Assembly: GCA_031082315.1 (NCBI GenBank) | Contig: JAVHLC010000003.1 | Location: 124,001 to 188,000, forward strand | DNA from: Thermodesulfobacteriota bacterium | GTDB lineage: Bacteria > Desulfobacterota > QYQD01 | Direction of reading: 5' to 3' | Length of the DNA stretch: 64,000 nt | Shown: positions 18,553-26,191 of the stretch, piece after piece | How positions within the stretch are numbered: the first letter of the stretch is position 1 | Layout of the letters: each line of letters begins with the position of its first letter | Notes under the pieces: model-generated | What the model saw: only the letters and a program-made list of their open reading frames with translations | Told to the model about the DNA's origin: nothing | Databases searched by the model: none | Made by a program: the position numbers and the translations under genes

Positions 18553-19736
18553 AGACAGGTATCCCGGTACTCATGTATCATTCTGTGGGAGTGCCGAACC
18601 CTAATTGGATATGGTCTTTTCTGACAGTTCCATATACAACCTTTGAGAGTCAAATTCAATTCTTGAAACGCAGAGGTTTTAATAGTATCGGGTTACAAGA
18701 CCTGTATGAATGTCTGAAATCTGGGAAACCAAAACCTAAAAATTCCTTTGTGTTAACCTTTGACGATGGCTATCTCGACAACTGGGTTTACGCATATCCC
18801 ATCTTGGAAAAATATGGTTTTAAAGGAACAATCTTTGTAAATCCTGAATTTGTTGATCCTTCACCGCATTGCCGTTCTACATTGCGAGATGTGTGGAAAA
18901 GAGAAATTGGTCCGGATGACCTCAGCTCATTTGGGTTTTTATCATGGGCTGAAATAAAAAAGATGGAGCAGGATGGCGTCATGGACATCCAATCGCATGC
19001 CATGACGCATACATGGTACTTTAGCGGTCCCCAAATAATAGATTTCAGACATCCTGGTGATAAATACATATGGATGGACTGGAATGAGGCTCCGGATATG
19101 AAATGGCAGTATCTCTTCGAAGATCGTTCCAATAAAAAGCCCTATGGAATGCCAGTTTATGAGTATGGGAAATCACTGGAAGCCAGACGCTTTTATCCCG
19201 ATCCCGAACTCAGCGAATATCTTGTTGATTATGTGTCATCGAAGGGAGACAAATTCTTCCGTAATTTCGCTTGGAGAGAGACGCTAGTATCGGTAGTCGA
19301 AAATTATAACCAAAAGAATCAACTTCAAGAAACCTATGAATCAGATGACGAATACTTGAAACGCCTAGACTGGGAGTTGTCAGAATCTAAGCGGATAATT
19401 GAGGCAAATCTAAATAAAAAGGTCGACTTTTTATGTTGGCCCGGCGGGGGATACAACCAAGACGCCATCAATATTTCAAAGAAATATTACTTGGCCACGA
19501 CTCTTTCTTCAGGAGATAGGCAAGAAAGAAGAAACGTCTTTGGCGAAGATTATACAAGAATTAAACGTATTGGCGTACCGCATATCGAACAAAGAGGAAA
19601 GATTATTTATCCGGGGGGGAGATATCTGTATTACTTCATAAAGGAGCACCAGGGCGCATGGCATAATAGGTTCTTAAGAAGAATGTTAAAACTGTTTAAA
19701 TTAATGGATCTGAGGGGGCGGTATGAACATACATAA
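18549..19736 (+). CDS. Polysaccharide deacetylase family protein
   Basis: A 395-aa NodB-fold carbohydrate esterase. Motif 1 TFDDGY holds D72-D73, motif 2 HAMTH gives H150 and H154 as metal ligands, and WPGGGYNQDA near 300 is the later conserved groove motif. An insert of about 100 residues after motif 2 (YIWMDWNEAPDMKWQ onward) makes it longer than the roughly 250-aa minimal domain. No signal peptide is evident, so it may act on a lipid-linked intermediate in the cytoplasm. It overlaps the following secreted-protein gene by 14 bp. Confidence 0.85.
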   Translation: MKTGIPVLMYHSVGVPNPNWIWSFLTVPYTTFESQIQFLKRRGFNSIGLQDLYECLKSGKPKPKNSFVLTFDDGYLDNWVYAYPILEKYGFKGTIFVNPEFVDPSPHCRSTLRDVWKREIGPDDLSSFGFLSWAEIKKMEQDGVMDIQSHAMTHTWYFSGPQIIDFRHPGDKYIWMDWNEAPDMKWQYLFEDRSNKKPYGMPVYEYGKSLEARRFYPDPELSEYLVDYVSSKGDKFFRNFAWRETLVSVVENYNQKNQLQETYESDDEYLKRLDWELSESKRIIEANLNKKVDFLCWPGGGYNQDAINISKKYYLATTLSSGDRQERRNVFGEDYTRIKRIGVPHIEQRGKIIYPGGRYLYYFIKEHQGAWHNRFLRRMLKLFKLMDLRGRYEHT

Positions 19737-21960
19737 ACCTGTCCCTAAGAGAATCATAATCGCCTTTCTTTTATTGAGTCTGATCATTTCAGTGGAAAAC
19801 AGTAATTCAGAAGATAACGCAACATTATTCAAAAAGGGCATAGTGCCTTATGGAGCAAATTATTTACCAGAGCCGCTCAAATCTAGGGTAGTAAGATGGA
19901 TAGCCGAACATTTTGATTGGTCAGTGGGCGGGCCAGATGTAACCGGTTACAATTCCAACGTCGTATGGACTACATACCAGACAATAATTGGAACATATTC
20001 AAACGAGATACCGCGTATCAAAGATTATGCCGAAGCCCATGGGTGGAGTTTTGAAGATATGTTATTACATATGAAGATCAATTTTCAGGCAAAGAAGCCA
20101 TGGAATATGATGGATAAGTTTGGCTGCCTTGAAGGTAAAAACGGCGTATTGGTAAAATACAGGGGATTGTTAGGTGACAGAATAGTTGATAGGACAAAAG
20201 AAGCTTATGACATCAATCTTGGTAATGTTGAGTTCGGAAATGAGCTTTACATTGGATACGAAGAGCCTTTTGACGAGATAAATTTTCTTTTGTCAACTGA
20301 GGGAAAAGATGTAGAGGCGAGATGGGAATATTGGAATGGGACAAGTTGGAGCAATTTGGACGTAGACGATGGGACAAAAGTGTTTAAAAAGAACGGAACG
20401 GTTAGATTTATTCCTCCGGCAGATTGGGAAAGGACAGTGATAAACAACAGTCGTAATAAGTGGTGGGTGAGATTGTGCATTCAAGGCGCGGGAACGTATC
20501 CTGTCGCCTCAAGAATATTTGGTGACGATTGGCATGCCAGTTCAACCAATAACCTATTGTGTAAAGGATGGGATCCTAATTCGCCGAATATTATCAATAG
20601 AGGCACGCCAGTGGAATATAATCCTAATCCTCCAGAAAATGCCGGTGCTCGATTCCGGTATCAGTCAAGAGCGACTGGATATTGGGGGCCGAACTATATC
20701 TTCTATAATCCAGCGAATATTCAGGGTGGCATTAGAACTGTTGCTAAGTATGTTGCCGATAAAGCAATCCCCGCAATTAAAAAAAGTAATGCAAAGGCTT
20801 TAATGTTTGATACTGCTGACGGCACTCTTTCGGTGGGAATCACCACCCCATCTCAGGCAGCAAAAAACAGCGATTTTGTAGATCAAACCTCAGATACTTG
20901 GAAGTCCGTATCAAAAGCAAGATACAGTGATGTGCACAAATTTATAAAAGAAGCGTTGCCCAATACCCTCATTGGGGCAAATGCCTCTCCTTATCTTAAG
21001 GACTTTGTTAGTCTTGGAGACTGGGTACTCTATGAGTACCACACCTTTGTAAGGCAGTCTAGTTCTCCACGAAGAATTCTACTGGAAGATGGGGCCAAAG
21101 AAAGTTTTGCTTCTTACGATCACTTTTTGAAGGAAAATAATCCAAGGGGGATAAAGGGCTTCTTTATTTACAATGATACTGTCGACTATGATACTAAAAG
21201 GAACTTTCATTGGGACCGTTCGAATAGAGGTCCAATGGTTGCTCTGACCAAACACTATATTGGCATGAATGAAAATACTTATTTTGTTTATTACACACAG
21301 GGCGGGTATATATATGCTTTTTCGGACGAGGTTTTTTATTACAAGGCAGAAGCTGTTTTGCAAAGACCTTTAAAGATATATCTTCCTAATAATCTTAAAT
21401 ACATATATGGGGATGATTTTTCTCAGTTAGTATCCATACCGTATTTTGGCATGAGGGTGAAAATAGGGGATGATATTCTGTATGTGAAGAAAGTAGATAA
21501 TAAAACCTTAACGACAGAGAGTCCAATTAGAAAGGATTATGGTATCGGAGAAAAAATCAAAGTTATAGGTATGATACATCAGTCAGTTGATCCGTTACCA
21601 CCACTTTCAGATATTTATAAGTGGAGTTATTATTTTCCAGCTATGGATGTAGATATTGGTATGCCAGATGTCAGCGGCCATAATAAGGGTAAATATGACC
21701 TTATGTGGGTAAAAGGGAAAGACATTGGAGGTGGACCAGATGTCTGGAAAAGAGATTTTATAAATGCAATCGTATTGCACAGGACGGCATTTCACGGTAC
21801 ACCAGCAATTTATTATGAAACATATTCGACTCCTATTAAGCTCAATAAAGTTTATTTTCCGCTTATGGCCGATGGAACCACAGCACCAGGTATTGAGGAA
21901 GTTTGTCTCAGGGCAGGAGAAGGCGTGATTTTGATGAAGTACCCTGTTGAGGGAAAATAA
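19723..21960 (+). CDS. Large secreted protein, possible glycoside-hydrolase-like barrel, function unknown
   Basis: A 745-aa protein with an N-terminal signal sequence (KRIIIAFLLLSLIIS) and no other membrane segment, so it is exported. Residues about 150-265 look like an inserted beta-sandwich (RWEYWNGTSWSNLDVDDGT, RFIPPADWERT), a pattern also met in phage baseplate and surface proteins. The flanking parts (VGGPDVTGYNS, KALMFDTADG, NTLIGANASPYLK, WVLYEYHTF, GIKGFFIYND) read like strands of a TIM-barrel glycosidase. I cannot assign a family. It is the last gene of the operon, overlapping the deacetylase, so it may process or bind the finished polymer. Confidence 0.6.
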   Translation: MNIHKPVPKRIIIAFLLLSLIISVENSNSEDNATLFKKGIVPYGANYLPEPLKSRVVRWIAEHFDWSVGGPDVTGYNSNVVWTTYQTIIGTYSNEIPRIKDYAEAHGWSFEDMLLHMKINFQAKKPWNMMDKFGCLEGKNGVLVKYRGLLGDRIVDRTKEAYDINLGNVEFGNELYIGYEEPFDEINFLLSTEGKDVEARWEYWNGTSWSNLDVDDGTKVFKKNGTVRFIPPADWERTVINNSRNKWWVRLCIQGAGTYPVASRIFGDDWHASSTNNLLCKGWDPNSPNIINRGTPVEYNPNPPENAGARFRYQSRATGYWGPNYIFYNPANIQGGIRTVAKYVADKAIPAIKKSNAKALMFDTADGTLSVGITTPSQAAKNSDFVDQTSDTWKSVSKARYSDVHKFIKEALPNTLIGANASPYLKDFVSLGDWVLYEYHTFVRQSSSPRRILLEDGAKESFASYDHFLKENNPRGIKGFFIYNDTVDYDTKRNFHWDRSNRGPMVALTKHYIGMNENTYFVYYTQGGYIYAFSDEVFYYKAEAVLQRPLKIYLPNNLKYIYGDDFSQLVSIPYFGMRVKIGDDILYVKKVDNKTLTTESPIRKDYGIGEKIKVIGMIHQSVDPLPPLSDIYKWSYYFPAMDVDIGMPDVSGHNKGKYDLMWVKGKDIGGGPDVWKRDFINAIVLHRTAFHGTPAIYYETYSTPIKLNKVYFPLMADGTTAPGIEEVCLRAGEGVILMKYPVEGK

Positions 21961-22061
21961 TTGAGGTTGTCAAGTTTTTGGTTGAAATATTTTATGGCTC
22001 CCATTTCATTATCTCCCAGAGTAACATTATTGGAATCTTGCAAAAAGCTAAGGGGTAGTAT

Positions 22062-22199
22062 TCGACCTGGGATAAGGATATGGAAATTGAAGCTCCCCGC
22101 AGCAAGCTGCAGGGAATCTCCGTATGCAAGGTAAAATGCATCGTATTCGCTCGCTGACCCCGCCGCAAACAGCGGGGAATGCGCTCGCTATGCATGTTC
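22062..22199 (+). repeat. 138-bp twin-palindrome repeat, copy A
   Basis: Near-identical to 24,916-25,053 (one difference seen) and, over its last 114 bp, related to 29,133-29,246 and inverted 57,573-57,686. Each copy has two hairpins, CTCCCCGCAGCAAGCTGCAG and CCCCGCCGCAAACAGCGGGG, separated by about 45 bp with GTATGCAAGG and ATTCGCTCGCT, and ends ATGCATGTTC. It ends 10 bp before the ATG of the next small ORF. The form resembles REP doublets mobilised in trans by a RAYT transposase; no such gene is present here. Confidence 0.85.
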
Positions 22200-22209
22200 C
22201 AGAGAGCAA

Positions 22210-22566
22210 ATGTACAGTATTCTTATGAGCGGGTTCCATGCGGTGAGGGAGATTTTGTCGGAGGCAAGGTATCAATTCTATAGTCTTTCCGGTATCGAGG
22301 TCTATGGGATCCAGATCGATATCTTTTTGCATTTTCTGGTTGGGGGAATAATATTTTACCTATGCCAAAGAAGGTATTCGTTTATCAAATCCCTGGCCAT
22401 TTTGACCGCCCTCATCCTATCCAAGGAAGTCATAGATGTCTTTGCCCATGCGGAGTTAAGGTATATCCAGAATCCCAGAATGGATACCTTCTGGGATGTT
22501 GTCACCAGTTATGCCGGGGCCGCGGCTGTCTATTTAGTTTCCATCCGAAAACCCAAAGCCTGTTAG
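22210..22566 (+). CDS. Small VanZ-like membrane protein
   Basis: A 118-aa protein with about three hydrophobic segments (IDIFLHFLVGGIIFYL, SFIKSLAILTALILSKEVI and VVTSYAGAAAVYLVSI). The HFLVGG and KEVIDVF elements resemble VanZ-like or phosphatase-like small membrane proteins often found at the ends of polysaccharide loci. ATG at 22,210 follows repeat copy A directly; a second ATG at 22,225 is possible. No Shine-Dalgarno is convincing, perhaps because the repeat replaced it. Function unknown. Confidence 0.5.
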   Translation: MYSILMSGFHAVREILSEARYQFYSLSGIEVYGIQIDIFLHFLVGGIIFYLCQRRYSFIKSLAILTALILSKEVIDVFAHAELRYIQNPRMDTFWDVVTSYAGAAAVYLVSIRKPKAC

Positions 22567-22572
22567 CCGCAG

Positions 22573-22605
22573 ACCCACGCAGACGAGCACAGACGGGAAG
22601 AATGG
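22573..22605. repeat. Dispersed 33-bp repeat (GCAGACGAGCACAGACGGG)
   Basis: The 33-bp segment containing GCAGACGAGCACAGACGGG is identical to 27,452-27,484, and a degenerate copy lies at about 28,379-28,410 (GCAGACGAGCGCAGACGG). It follows the stop of the VanZ-like gene closely. Confidence 0.7.
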
Positions 22606-22756
22606 AATGATGGGATGGCATGGGGTAAGACGGAAGAGCGTTAGAGCGGGAGGGCATCCTGCCCGGCCGGGCTGCTAATGATGAGACACGCAAAAAACTC
22701 GATCTCCTTCCTGGGCGATGGTATCCTTAAAAAATAGTAAAAGGAGGTGCTGTAAA

Positions 22757-23047
22757 ATGGTAAAAATTACGGTCGAACCTGAGGACGCCCAAAACGTAAA
22801 ATCCTTGGTTAGGATAGCCTTACAAAATGAGCTAAAGGCGTTTAAGGCGGGGATCGCGAGGACTCAAAAAAAACTCGAAGAATTAGAGACAAAGCATCAC
22901 ATGAGCACTGAACAGTTCTATGCCAGGTTCAATAGAGGTGAAATGGGCGATGATTTCCAATATATTCGGTGGGCGGGAGAATATGAAACTTTGCAGCAAC
23001 TAAGGCGTGACCACGACGATCTCTCAAGGACCGAATTGTGCTCGTAG
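22757..23047 (+). CDS. Antitoxin partner of a TumE-like (DUF6516) module
   Basis: The ATG at 22,757 is preceded by AAGGAGG, so the upstream in-frame extension is rejected; 96 aa. Residues 20-50 are a charged coiled coil (ELKAFKAGIARTQKKLEELE) followed by the MSTEQFYARFNRGEMGDDFQY segment, which recurs in small proteins encoded next to DUF6516 toxins. Its last codons overlap the toxin-like ORF at 23,038. The antitoxin role is inferred from the partner and overlap. Confidence 0.55.
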   Translation: MVKITVEPEDAQNVKSLVRIALQNELKAFKAGIARTQKKLEELETKHHMSTEQFYARFNRGEMGDDFQYIRWAGEYETLQQLRRDHDDLSRTELCS

Positions 23048-23214
23048 AGGAGTATTTTCGAGAAATCGAGGGATGGATTACGGATTGTCCCTATGTGGTC
23101 GAATCTTGTATTGAGAAAGATAAGCGTTCTTTTCATGTTGGAATCATCGAAGGTAGAATTAAATTTACAGATGGTTCGCTTCTCCATTTTCTAGAATTTG
23201 TCAGTGCGACATAA
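23038..23214 (+). pseudogene. TumE-like (DUF6516) toxin, truncated
   Basis: A GTG-started 58-codon frame overlapping the antitoxin by 10 bp. It reads LVEEYFREIEGWITDCPYVV, then KRSFHVGIIEGRIKFTDGSLLHFLEF, matching the N-terminal half of DUF6516/TumE proteins (normally about 100 aa). The second half with the conserved HYH-type segment is absent; the frame ends in TAA just before a dispersed palindromic repeat at 23,248. Probably inactivated by a deletion associated with that repeat. Confidence 0.6.
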
Positions 23215-23247
23215 TTCTTTGCGAGTATACGAGTATAAGTGTTTCCT

Positions 23248-23339
23248 GTCATTCCGGGCTTGATCCCGTATCAAGTACGGGGCAGGCTCCGGGATCCAGT
23301 CTTTTGGCCCTTCTGGATTTCTGCTTCCGCAGGAATGAC
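23248..23339. repeat. Dispersed inverted repeat (GTCATTCC...GGAATGAC)
   Basis: The segment is bounded by GTCATTCC and GGAATGAC and contains the inner complementary pair CTTGATCCCG / CGGGATCCAG. This is a common type of bacterial dispersed palindromic repeat; a partial relative (GCCGGATCAAGTCCGGCATG) lies near 29,261. Confidence 0.6.
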
Positions 23340-23369
23340 GATTTAGCGAGTATCGGGGTCACATCTTCA

Positions 23370-23509
23370 CGGGCTGTTGCCCAAAGCAATTTTATGGTAT
23401 TCCGCTACCATATCGCATCATAGTGAAAACTTAACTTCTTGATTTTGTTGAATGCAGGTCTTGACTGGATTGTTAATTTTCACCAAATTTGAATTTGGGC
23501 AACAGCCCG
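23370..23509. mobile_element. 140-bp MITE with 16-bp TIRs and TTCA target duplication
   Basis: Both ends carry CGGGCTGTTGCCCAAA in perfect inverted orientation (23,370-23,385 and 23,494-23,509). The element is flanked by TTCA on each side (23,366-23,369 and 23,510-23,513). Removing the element and one TTCA rebuilds the dispersed repeat GGGGTCACATCTTCATATG seen intact at four other places, which proves an insertion event. It has no coding capacity, so it is a non-autonomous element; the 4-bp duplication points to a DDE transposase acting in trans. Confidence 0.85.
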
Positions 23510-23616
23510 TTCATATGTCATTAGCAAGGAATAATGAAGAAAGGGGACGTAATTCCGATAATTCCGTTCCAACGCAGGGTCTTCTTTTGGTTACATGGAA
23601 GCTTAAAGACAACGAA

Positions 23617-24888
23617 TTGAAATCTTTGCTTTTATCTGTATTGCTACGGTTTCTGATTCAGACGGTTATGCTTATAATATCGCCTGCAGTTTGCGGTGCC
23701 CTTACCCCCGAAGAAGTGCTAGTTGTAGCCAATAAAATGGCCTGGCACAGTTGTGACCTGGCCAAGTACTATATAAAAAGGCGCGGGATTCCGGCAGAGA
23801 ACCTGATCGAACTAAAAGCGCCTGTTACAGAACACTGCAGCAGAGATGACTATGAAGCGCACATCGCATCCCCTATAAGGGCTTTCCTTAAGAAAAACGA
23901 CCCCGAAGGTAGCCGGTTTCGATGTCTGGTAACTATGTATGGTATCCCGTTGCGTGTGCATCCGCCGAAACTTACATCTGATGACGAAAAAAACTCATCA
24001 GAACTGCAAAAACAAAAGAGTTCTATTCGGGACCAGATAAAGAAGGCTGAGCAAGAGCAGAATAACAAGGAACTGGCAGCGCTGAAGAACGCAGAGGCAC
24101 AAATTAAGAGGGAAATCGATCAGGTACGGAAAGTTTCCCAAGGAGCTGCAGTGGATTCGGAACTGGCTTTAGTCAGAGAAGAATCTTATCCGCTGGGTTA
24201 CTGGGTTCCCAATAAATATTTCGTGGGGTACCGCGGACAGAAAATCGAGAATATGCCACAAAATGTGATCGTGGTGAGCCGATTGGATGGACCTTCAGAA
24301 GAGATTGTCCTCCGCATTATTGACGATAGTCTTGAAACGGAAAGAGAGGGGCTGCGTGGCACAGCATACTTTGATGCCCGGTGGCCGGATCCGGGCGATA
24401 AAAAACTAGCCGGCTATGCATTTTATGATCGTGCCATTCACAATACGGCCCATGTAGTGGAAAAGAGTAAGCGGATGAGGGCGGTAGCGGATTCTCAGGA
24501 AAGACTTTTTCAGCCGGGCCAGTGTCCGGATGCGGCTTTTTACTGTGGATGGTACAGCCTGGCGCACTACGTGGATGCCTTTACCTGGGCCCGAGGCGCG
24601 GTCGGGTTTCATATCGCCAGTTCGGAATGTACAACGCTGAAGAATAAAGGCAGCCAGGTCTGGTGCAAGGTTATGCTCGAAAAAGGGATAGCGGCCACTA
24701 TCGGACCGGTGGCTGAGCCGTATGTGCAGGCCTTTCCGCCGCCCGATCTTTTTTTCGCCCTGTTGATCGATGGGCGTCTGACTTTGGCCGAGTGCTACGC
24801 CCTGTCAAACCCTTTCTGGTCATGGCAAATGGTTTTGATAGGGGACCCTTTATATCGTCCATTCAAAATGGACGTAAGCGCCAATTGA
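23617..24888 (+). CDS. TIGR03790-family secreted protein
   Basis: The open frame reaches back into the MITE, so the N-terminus there is spurious. TTG 23,617 would give a signal peptide (SLLLSVLLRFLIQTVMLIISPAVCG) and a 423-aa product; ATG 23,668 is an alternative. The mature part begins TPEEVLVVANKMAWHSCDLAKYYIKRRGIP, and LVTMYGIPLRVHPP follows, both diagnostic of the TIGR03790 family of unknown function in deltaproteobacteria and relatives. Residues about 130-180 form a Lys/Glu-rich coiled coil. FHIASSECTTL and GDPLYRPF mark the C-terminal core. A promoter from before the MITE insertion may have been lost. Confidence 0.75.
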   Translation: MKSLLLSVLLRFLIQTVMLIISPAVCGALTPEEVLVVANKMAWHSCDLAKYYIKRRGIPAENLIELKAPVTEHCSRDDYEAHIASPIRAFLKKNDPEGSRFRCLVTMYGIPLRVHPPKLTSDDEKNSSELQKQKSSIRDQIKKAEQEQNNKELAALKNAEAQIKREIDQVRKVSQGAAVDSELALVREESYPLGYWVPNKYFVGYRGQKIENMPQNVIVVSRLDGPSEEIVLRIIDDSLETEREGLRGTAYFDARWPDPGDKKLAGYAFYDRAIHNTAHVVEKSKRMRAVADSQERLFQPGQCPDAAFYCGWYSLAHYVDAFTWARGAVGFHIASSECTTLKNKGSQVWCKVMLEKGIAATIGPVAEPYVQAFPPPDLFFALLIDGRLTLAECYALSNPFWSWQMVLIGDPLYRPFKMDVSAN

Positions 24889-24915
24889 ACTATCAAAAAA
24901 CAAGGCATAACATTC

Positions 24916-25053
24916 TCGACCTGGGATAAGGATATGGAAATTGAAGCTCCCCGCAGCAAGCTGCAGGGAATCTTCGTATGCAAGGTAAAATGCATCGTAT
25001 TCGCTCGCTGACCCCGCCGCAAACAGCGGGGAATGCGCTCGCTATGCATGTTC
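24916..25053 (+). repeat. 138-bp twin-palindrome repeat, copy B
   Basis: Differs from copy A at one position (CTTCG for CTCCG). Its right end, ATGCATGTTC, stops one base before the ATG of the following antitoxin-like gene, so the native leader of that gene has been replaced. Copies A and B form a direct repeat 2.85 kb apart bracketing the VanZ-like, TumE-like and TIGR03790 genes. Confidence 0.85.
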
Positions 25054-25054
25054 A

Positions 25055-25297
25055 ATGACCATTATTGTAAAAAGTAAAATTGAGAGGGGATCTATTCGGC
25101 TTCCCAAAAAGGTTCGTTTGCCGGAAGGCACGCGGGTGATGGTAAGAATTGAGCCGATTCTTAAGATCAGAGAAAAAAGAGAGATCGTTTTAGAATTATG
25201 TGGAGCCTGGTCTGATGATCCCAGCATCCTGCCTATTTTCAAAGAGATAGAAGGGGAGCTGCACCGGTATTTCGGTCGAGAGGTCAACTTGGGATGA
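25055..25297 (+). CDS. Antitoxin-like protein (AF2212/AbrB-type N-terminus)
   Basis: An 80-aa protein. Residues 8-32 (KIERGSIRLPKKVRLPEGTRV) follow the pattern of DUF104/AF2212-like and AbrB-type antitoxins, with a C-terminal helix LPIFKEIEGELHRYFGREV that would wrap a toxin. An overlapping ATG at 25,294 opens only a 25-codon frame whose sequence departs from any PIN toxin after MIL, so the partner toxin seems deleted. Copy B abuts the start, leaving no ribosome site. Expression is doubtful. Confidence 0.5.
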   Translation: MTIIVKSKIERGSIRLPKKVRLPEGTRVMVRIEPILKIREKREIVLELCGAWSDDPSILPIFKEIEGELHRYFGREVNLG

Positions 25298-25321
25298 TCT
25301 TGCTGCCACTGTGGCATAATT

Positions 25322-25582
25322 TTACGCAGTTGTTGCCTTCTCTTGTTTCACCCTTTCGTGTAACCAAATCTTAATTAAAGCGCCTCGGTCTACGCCGATA
25401 TTTTCCCTGATGCGATCGATCTCGTTGACCAATTCTTCCGCTACATCAAGCGTGATACGAACTTTCTTCCCGTGGCGAATAATCCTGGCCTTAGACATGT
25501 CAATAAGATGATGAATATCCTCGCCCTCATCAAAGCGACGGTCAAATTCTTCTACGCTGCTAGCTGGTTTCTTTTTCACCAT
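25322..25582 (-). CDS. brnA: BrnA-like CopG-family antitoxin
   Basis: An 86-aa protein on the minus strand. SSVEEFDRRFDEGEDIHHLIDMSK at the N-terminus is the toxin-binding segment typical of BrnA-type antitoxins, and ITLDVAEELVNEIDRIRENIGVDRGALIKIWLHERV is a ribbon-helix-helix DNA-binding domain. A good AGGAGGCT site precedes the ATG. The gene follows a broken brnT, so it is an orphan antitoxin. Confidence 0.7.
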   Translation of the reverse strand: MVKKKPASSVEEFDRRFDEGEDIHHLIDMSKARIIRHGKKVRITLDVAEELVNEIDRIRENIGVDRGALIKIWLHERVKQEKATTA

Positions 25583-25740
25583 ACAATTCAGCCTCCTTCT
25601 TTCTGGTGCGTCTTACTGATATGATTCGAATGGAGTCGCTCCTTCGAGTGAAAACCGCGGTCCACAGCTTTTTGTCGATTGTTCCGATTAAAATGCTTCT
25701 GTTTTCAAGTGGATAAGAAGTGAGAACGCATAGTTTATCT
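25575..25740 (-). pseudogene. BrnT toxin remnant (C-terminal half)
   Basis: The minus strand upstream of the antitoxin translates to ENRSILIGTIDKKLWTAVFT, then RRSDSIRIISVRRTRKKEAELY, the conserved C-terminal half of BrnT ribonuclease toxins. It overlaps the antitoxin start, as in intact brnTA operons. No start codon or N-terminal half is found upstream; the sequence passes into the dispersed GGGTCACATCTTC repeat at 25,795. The toxin is therefore inactive. Confidence 0.65.
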
Positions 25741-25794
25741 TATACATATTTTGTGCAAAATTACAACATAAACCATAACCCATGAGGGCCATCA

Positions 25795-25819
25795 GGGTCA
25801 CATCTTCATATGTCATTAG
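25795..25819. repeat. GGGTCACATCTTCATATG dispersed repeat
   Basis: One of five copies in the window of a 25-26-bp sequence (others at 29,425, 30,557, inverted at 34,771, and one split by the MITE at 23,355/23,510). Confidence 0.7.
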
Positions 25820-25855
25820 TAAGTAAATATCAGGGGCGGTACCGTCCAATTTTTG

Positions 25856-25903
25856 TTGACAGAAATGCTCCATTAAATTATACATTATACAGCACAATGT
25901 ATA
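25856..25903 (+). promoter_or_regulatory. vapBC promoter with palindromic operator
   Basis: TTGACA (25,856-25,861), a 17-bp spacer and TATACA (25,879-25,884) make a good sigma-70 promoter. The inverted repeat TATACATT-N9-AATGTATA (25,879-25,886 and 25,896-25,903) begins on the -10 box, as expected for an autorepressing RHH antitoxin binding site ahead of the gene at 25,958. Confidence 0.65.
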
Positions 25904-25957
25904 TGTTAGGTATGACCTGAAGAAAATATGAAAATTGCCGGACAAGGAGGATTGACC

Positions 25958-26191
25958 GTGCATAGGACGCAGATTTACCTGGATGAGACCAGGTATCAAT
26001 ATGTTATGAATTTAGCCAAACGGCAAAAAAAAAGCATGGCTCAGATTATCAGGGAGCTTGTCGATGAGCATATACAGAAGAGGGCAGGACAAAAACAGGA
26101 AGACCCCTTTTTCCAGGTTATCGGAACGGCGGCAGGAACCGGTGAGTCAATCGCGGAAAGATATGAAGATGTGCTTTACGGAGCGGACTGA
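25958..26191 (+). CDS. vapB: Ribbon-helix-helix antitoxin (VapB-type)
   Basis: The start is GTG 25,958, placed 7 bp after AAGGAGG; the in-frame ATG at 25,928 lies before this site and is rejected. The 77-aa product opens MHRTQIYLDETRYQYVMNLA and KSMAQIIRELVDEHI, a CopG/RHH DNA-binding fold, followed by a toxin-binding tail (GESIAERYEDVLYG). TGA overlaps the ATG of the PIN toxin. It should repress its own promoter at 25,856-25,903. Confidence 0.75.
   Translation: MHRTQIYLDETRYQYVMNLAKRQKKSMAQIIRELVDEHIQKRAGQKQEDPFFQVIGTAAGTGESIAERYEDVLYGAD

Noticed and set aside
23452-23616. N-terminal 55 residues of the long TIGR03790 frame
   Set aside because: They are encoded by the MITE and its flanking repeat and lie before the signal peptide.
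25688-25999. 103-aa minus-strand ORF covering the vapBC promoter
   Set aside because: It runs over the operator, the GGGTCACATCTTC repeat and the BrnT remnant in a wrong frame; no similarity seen.
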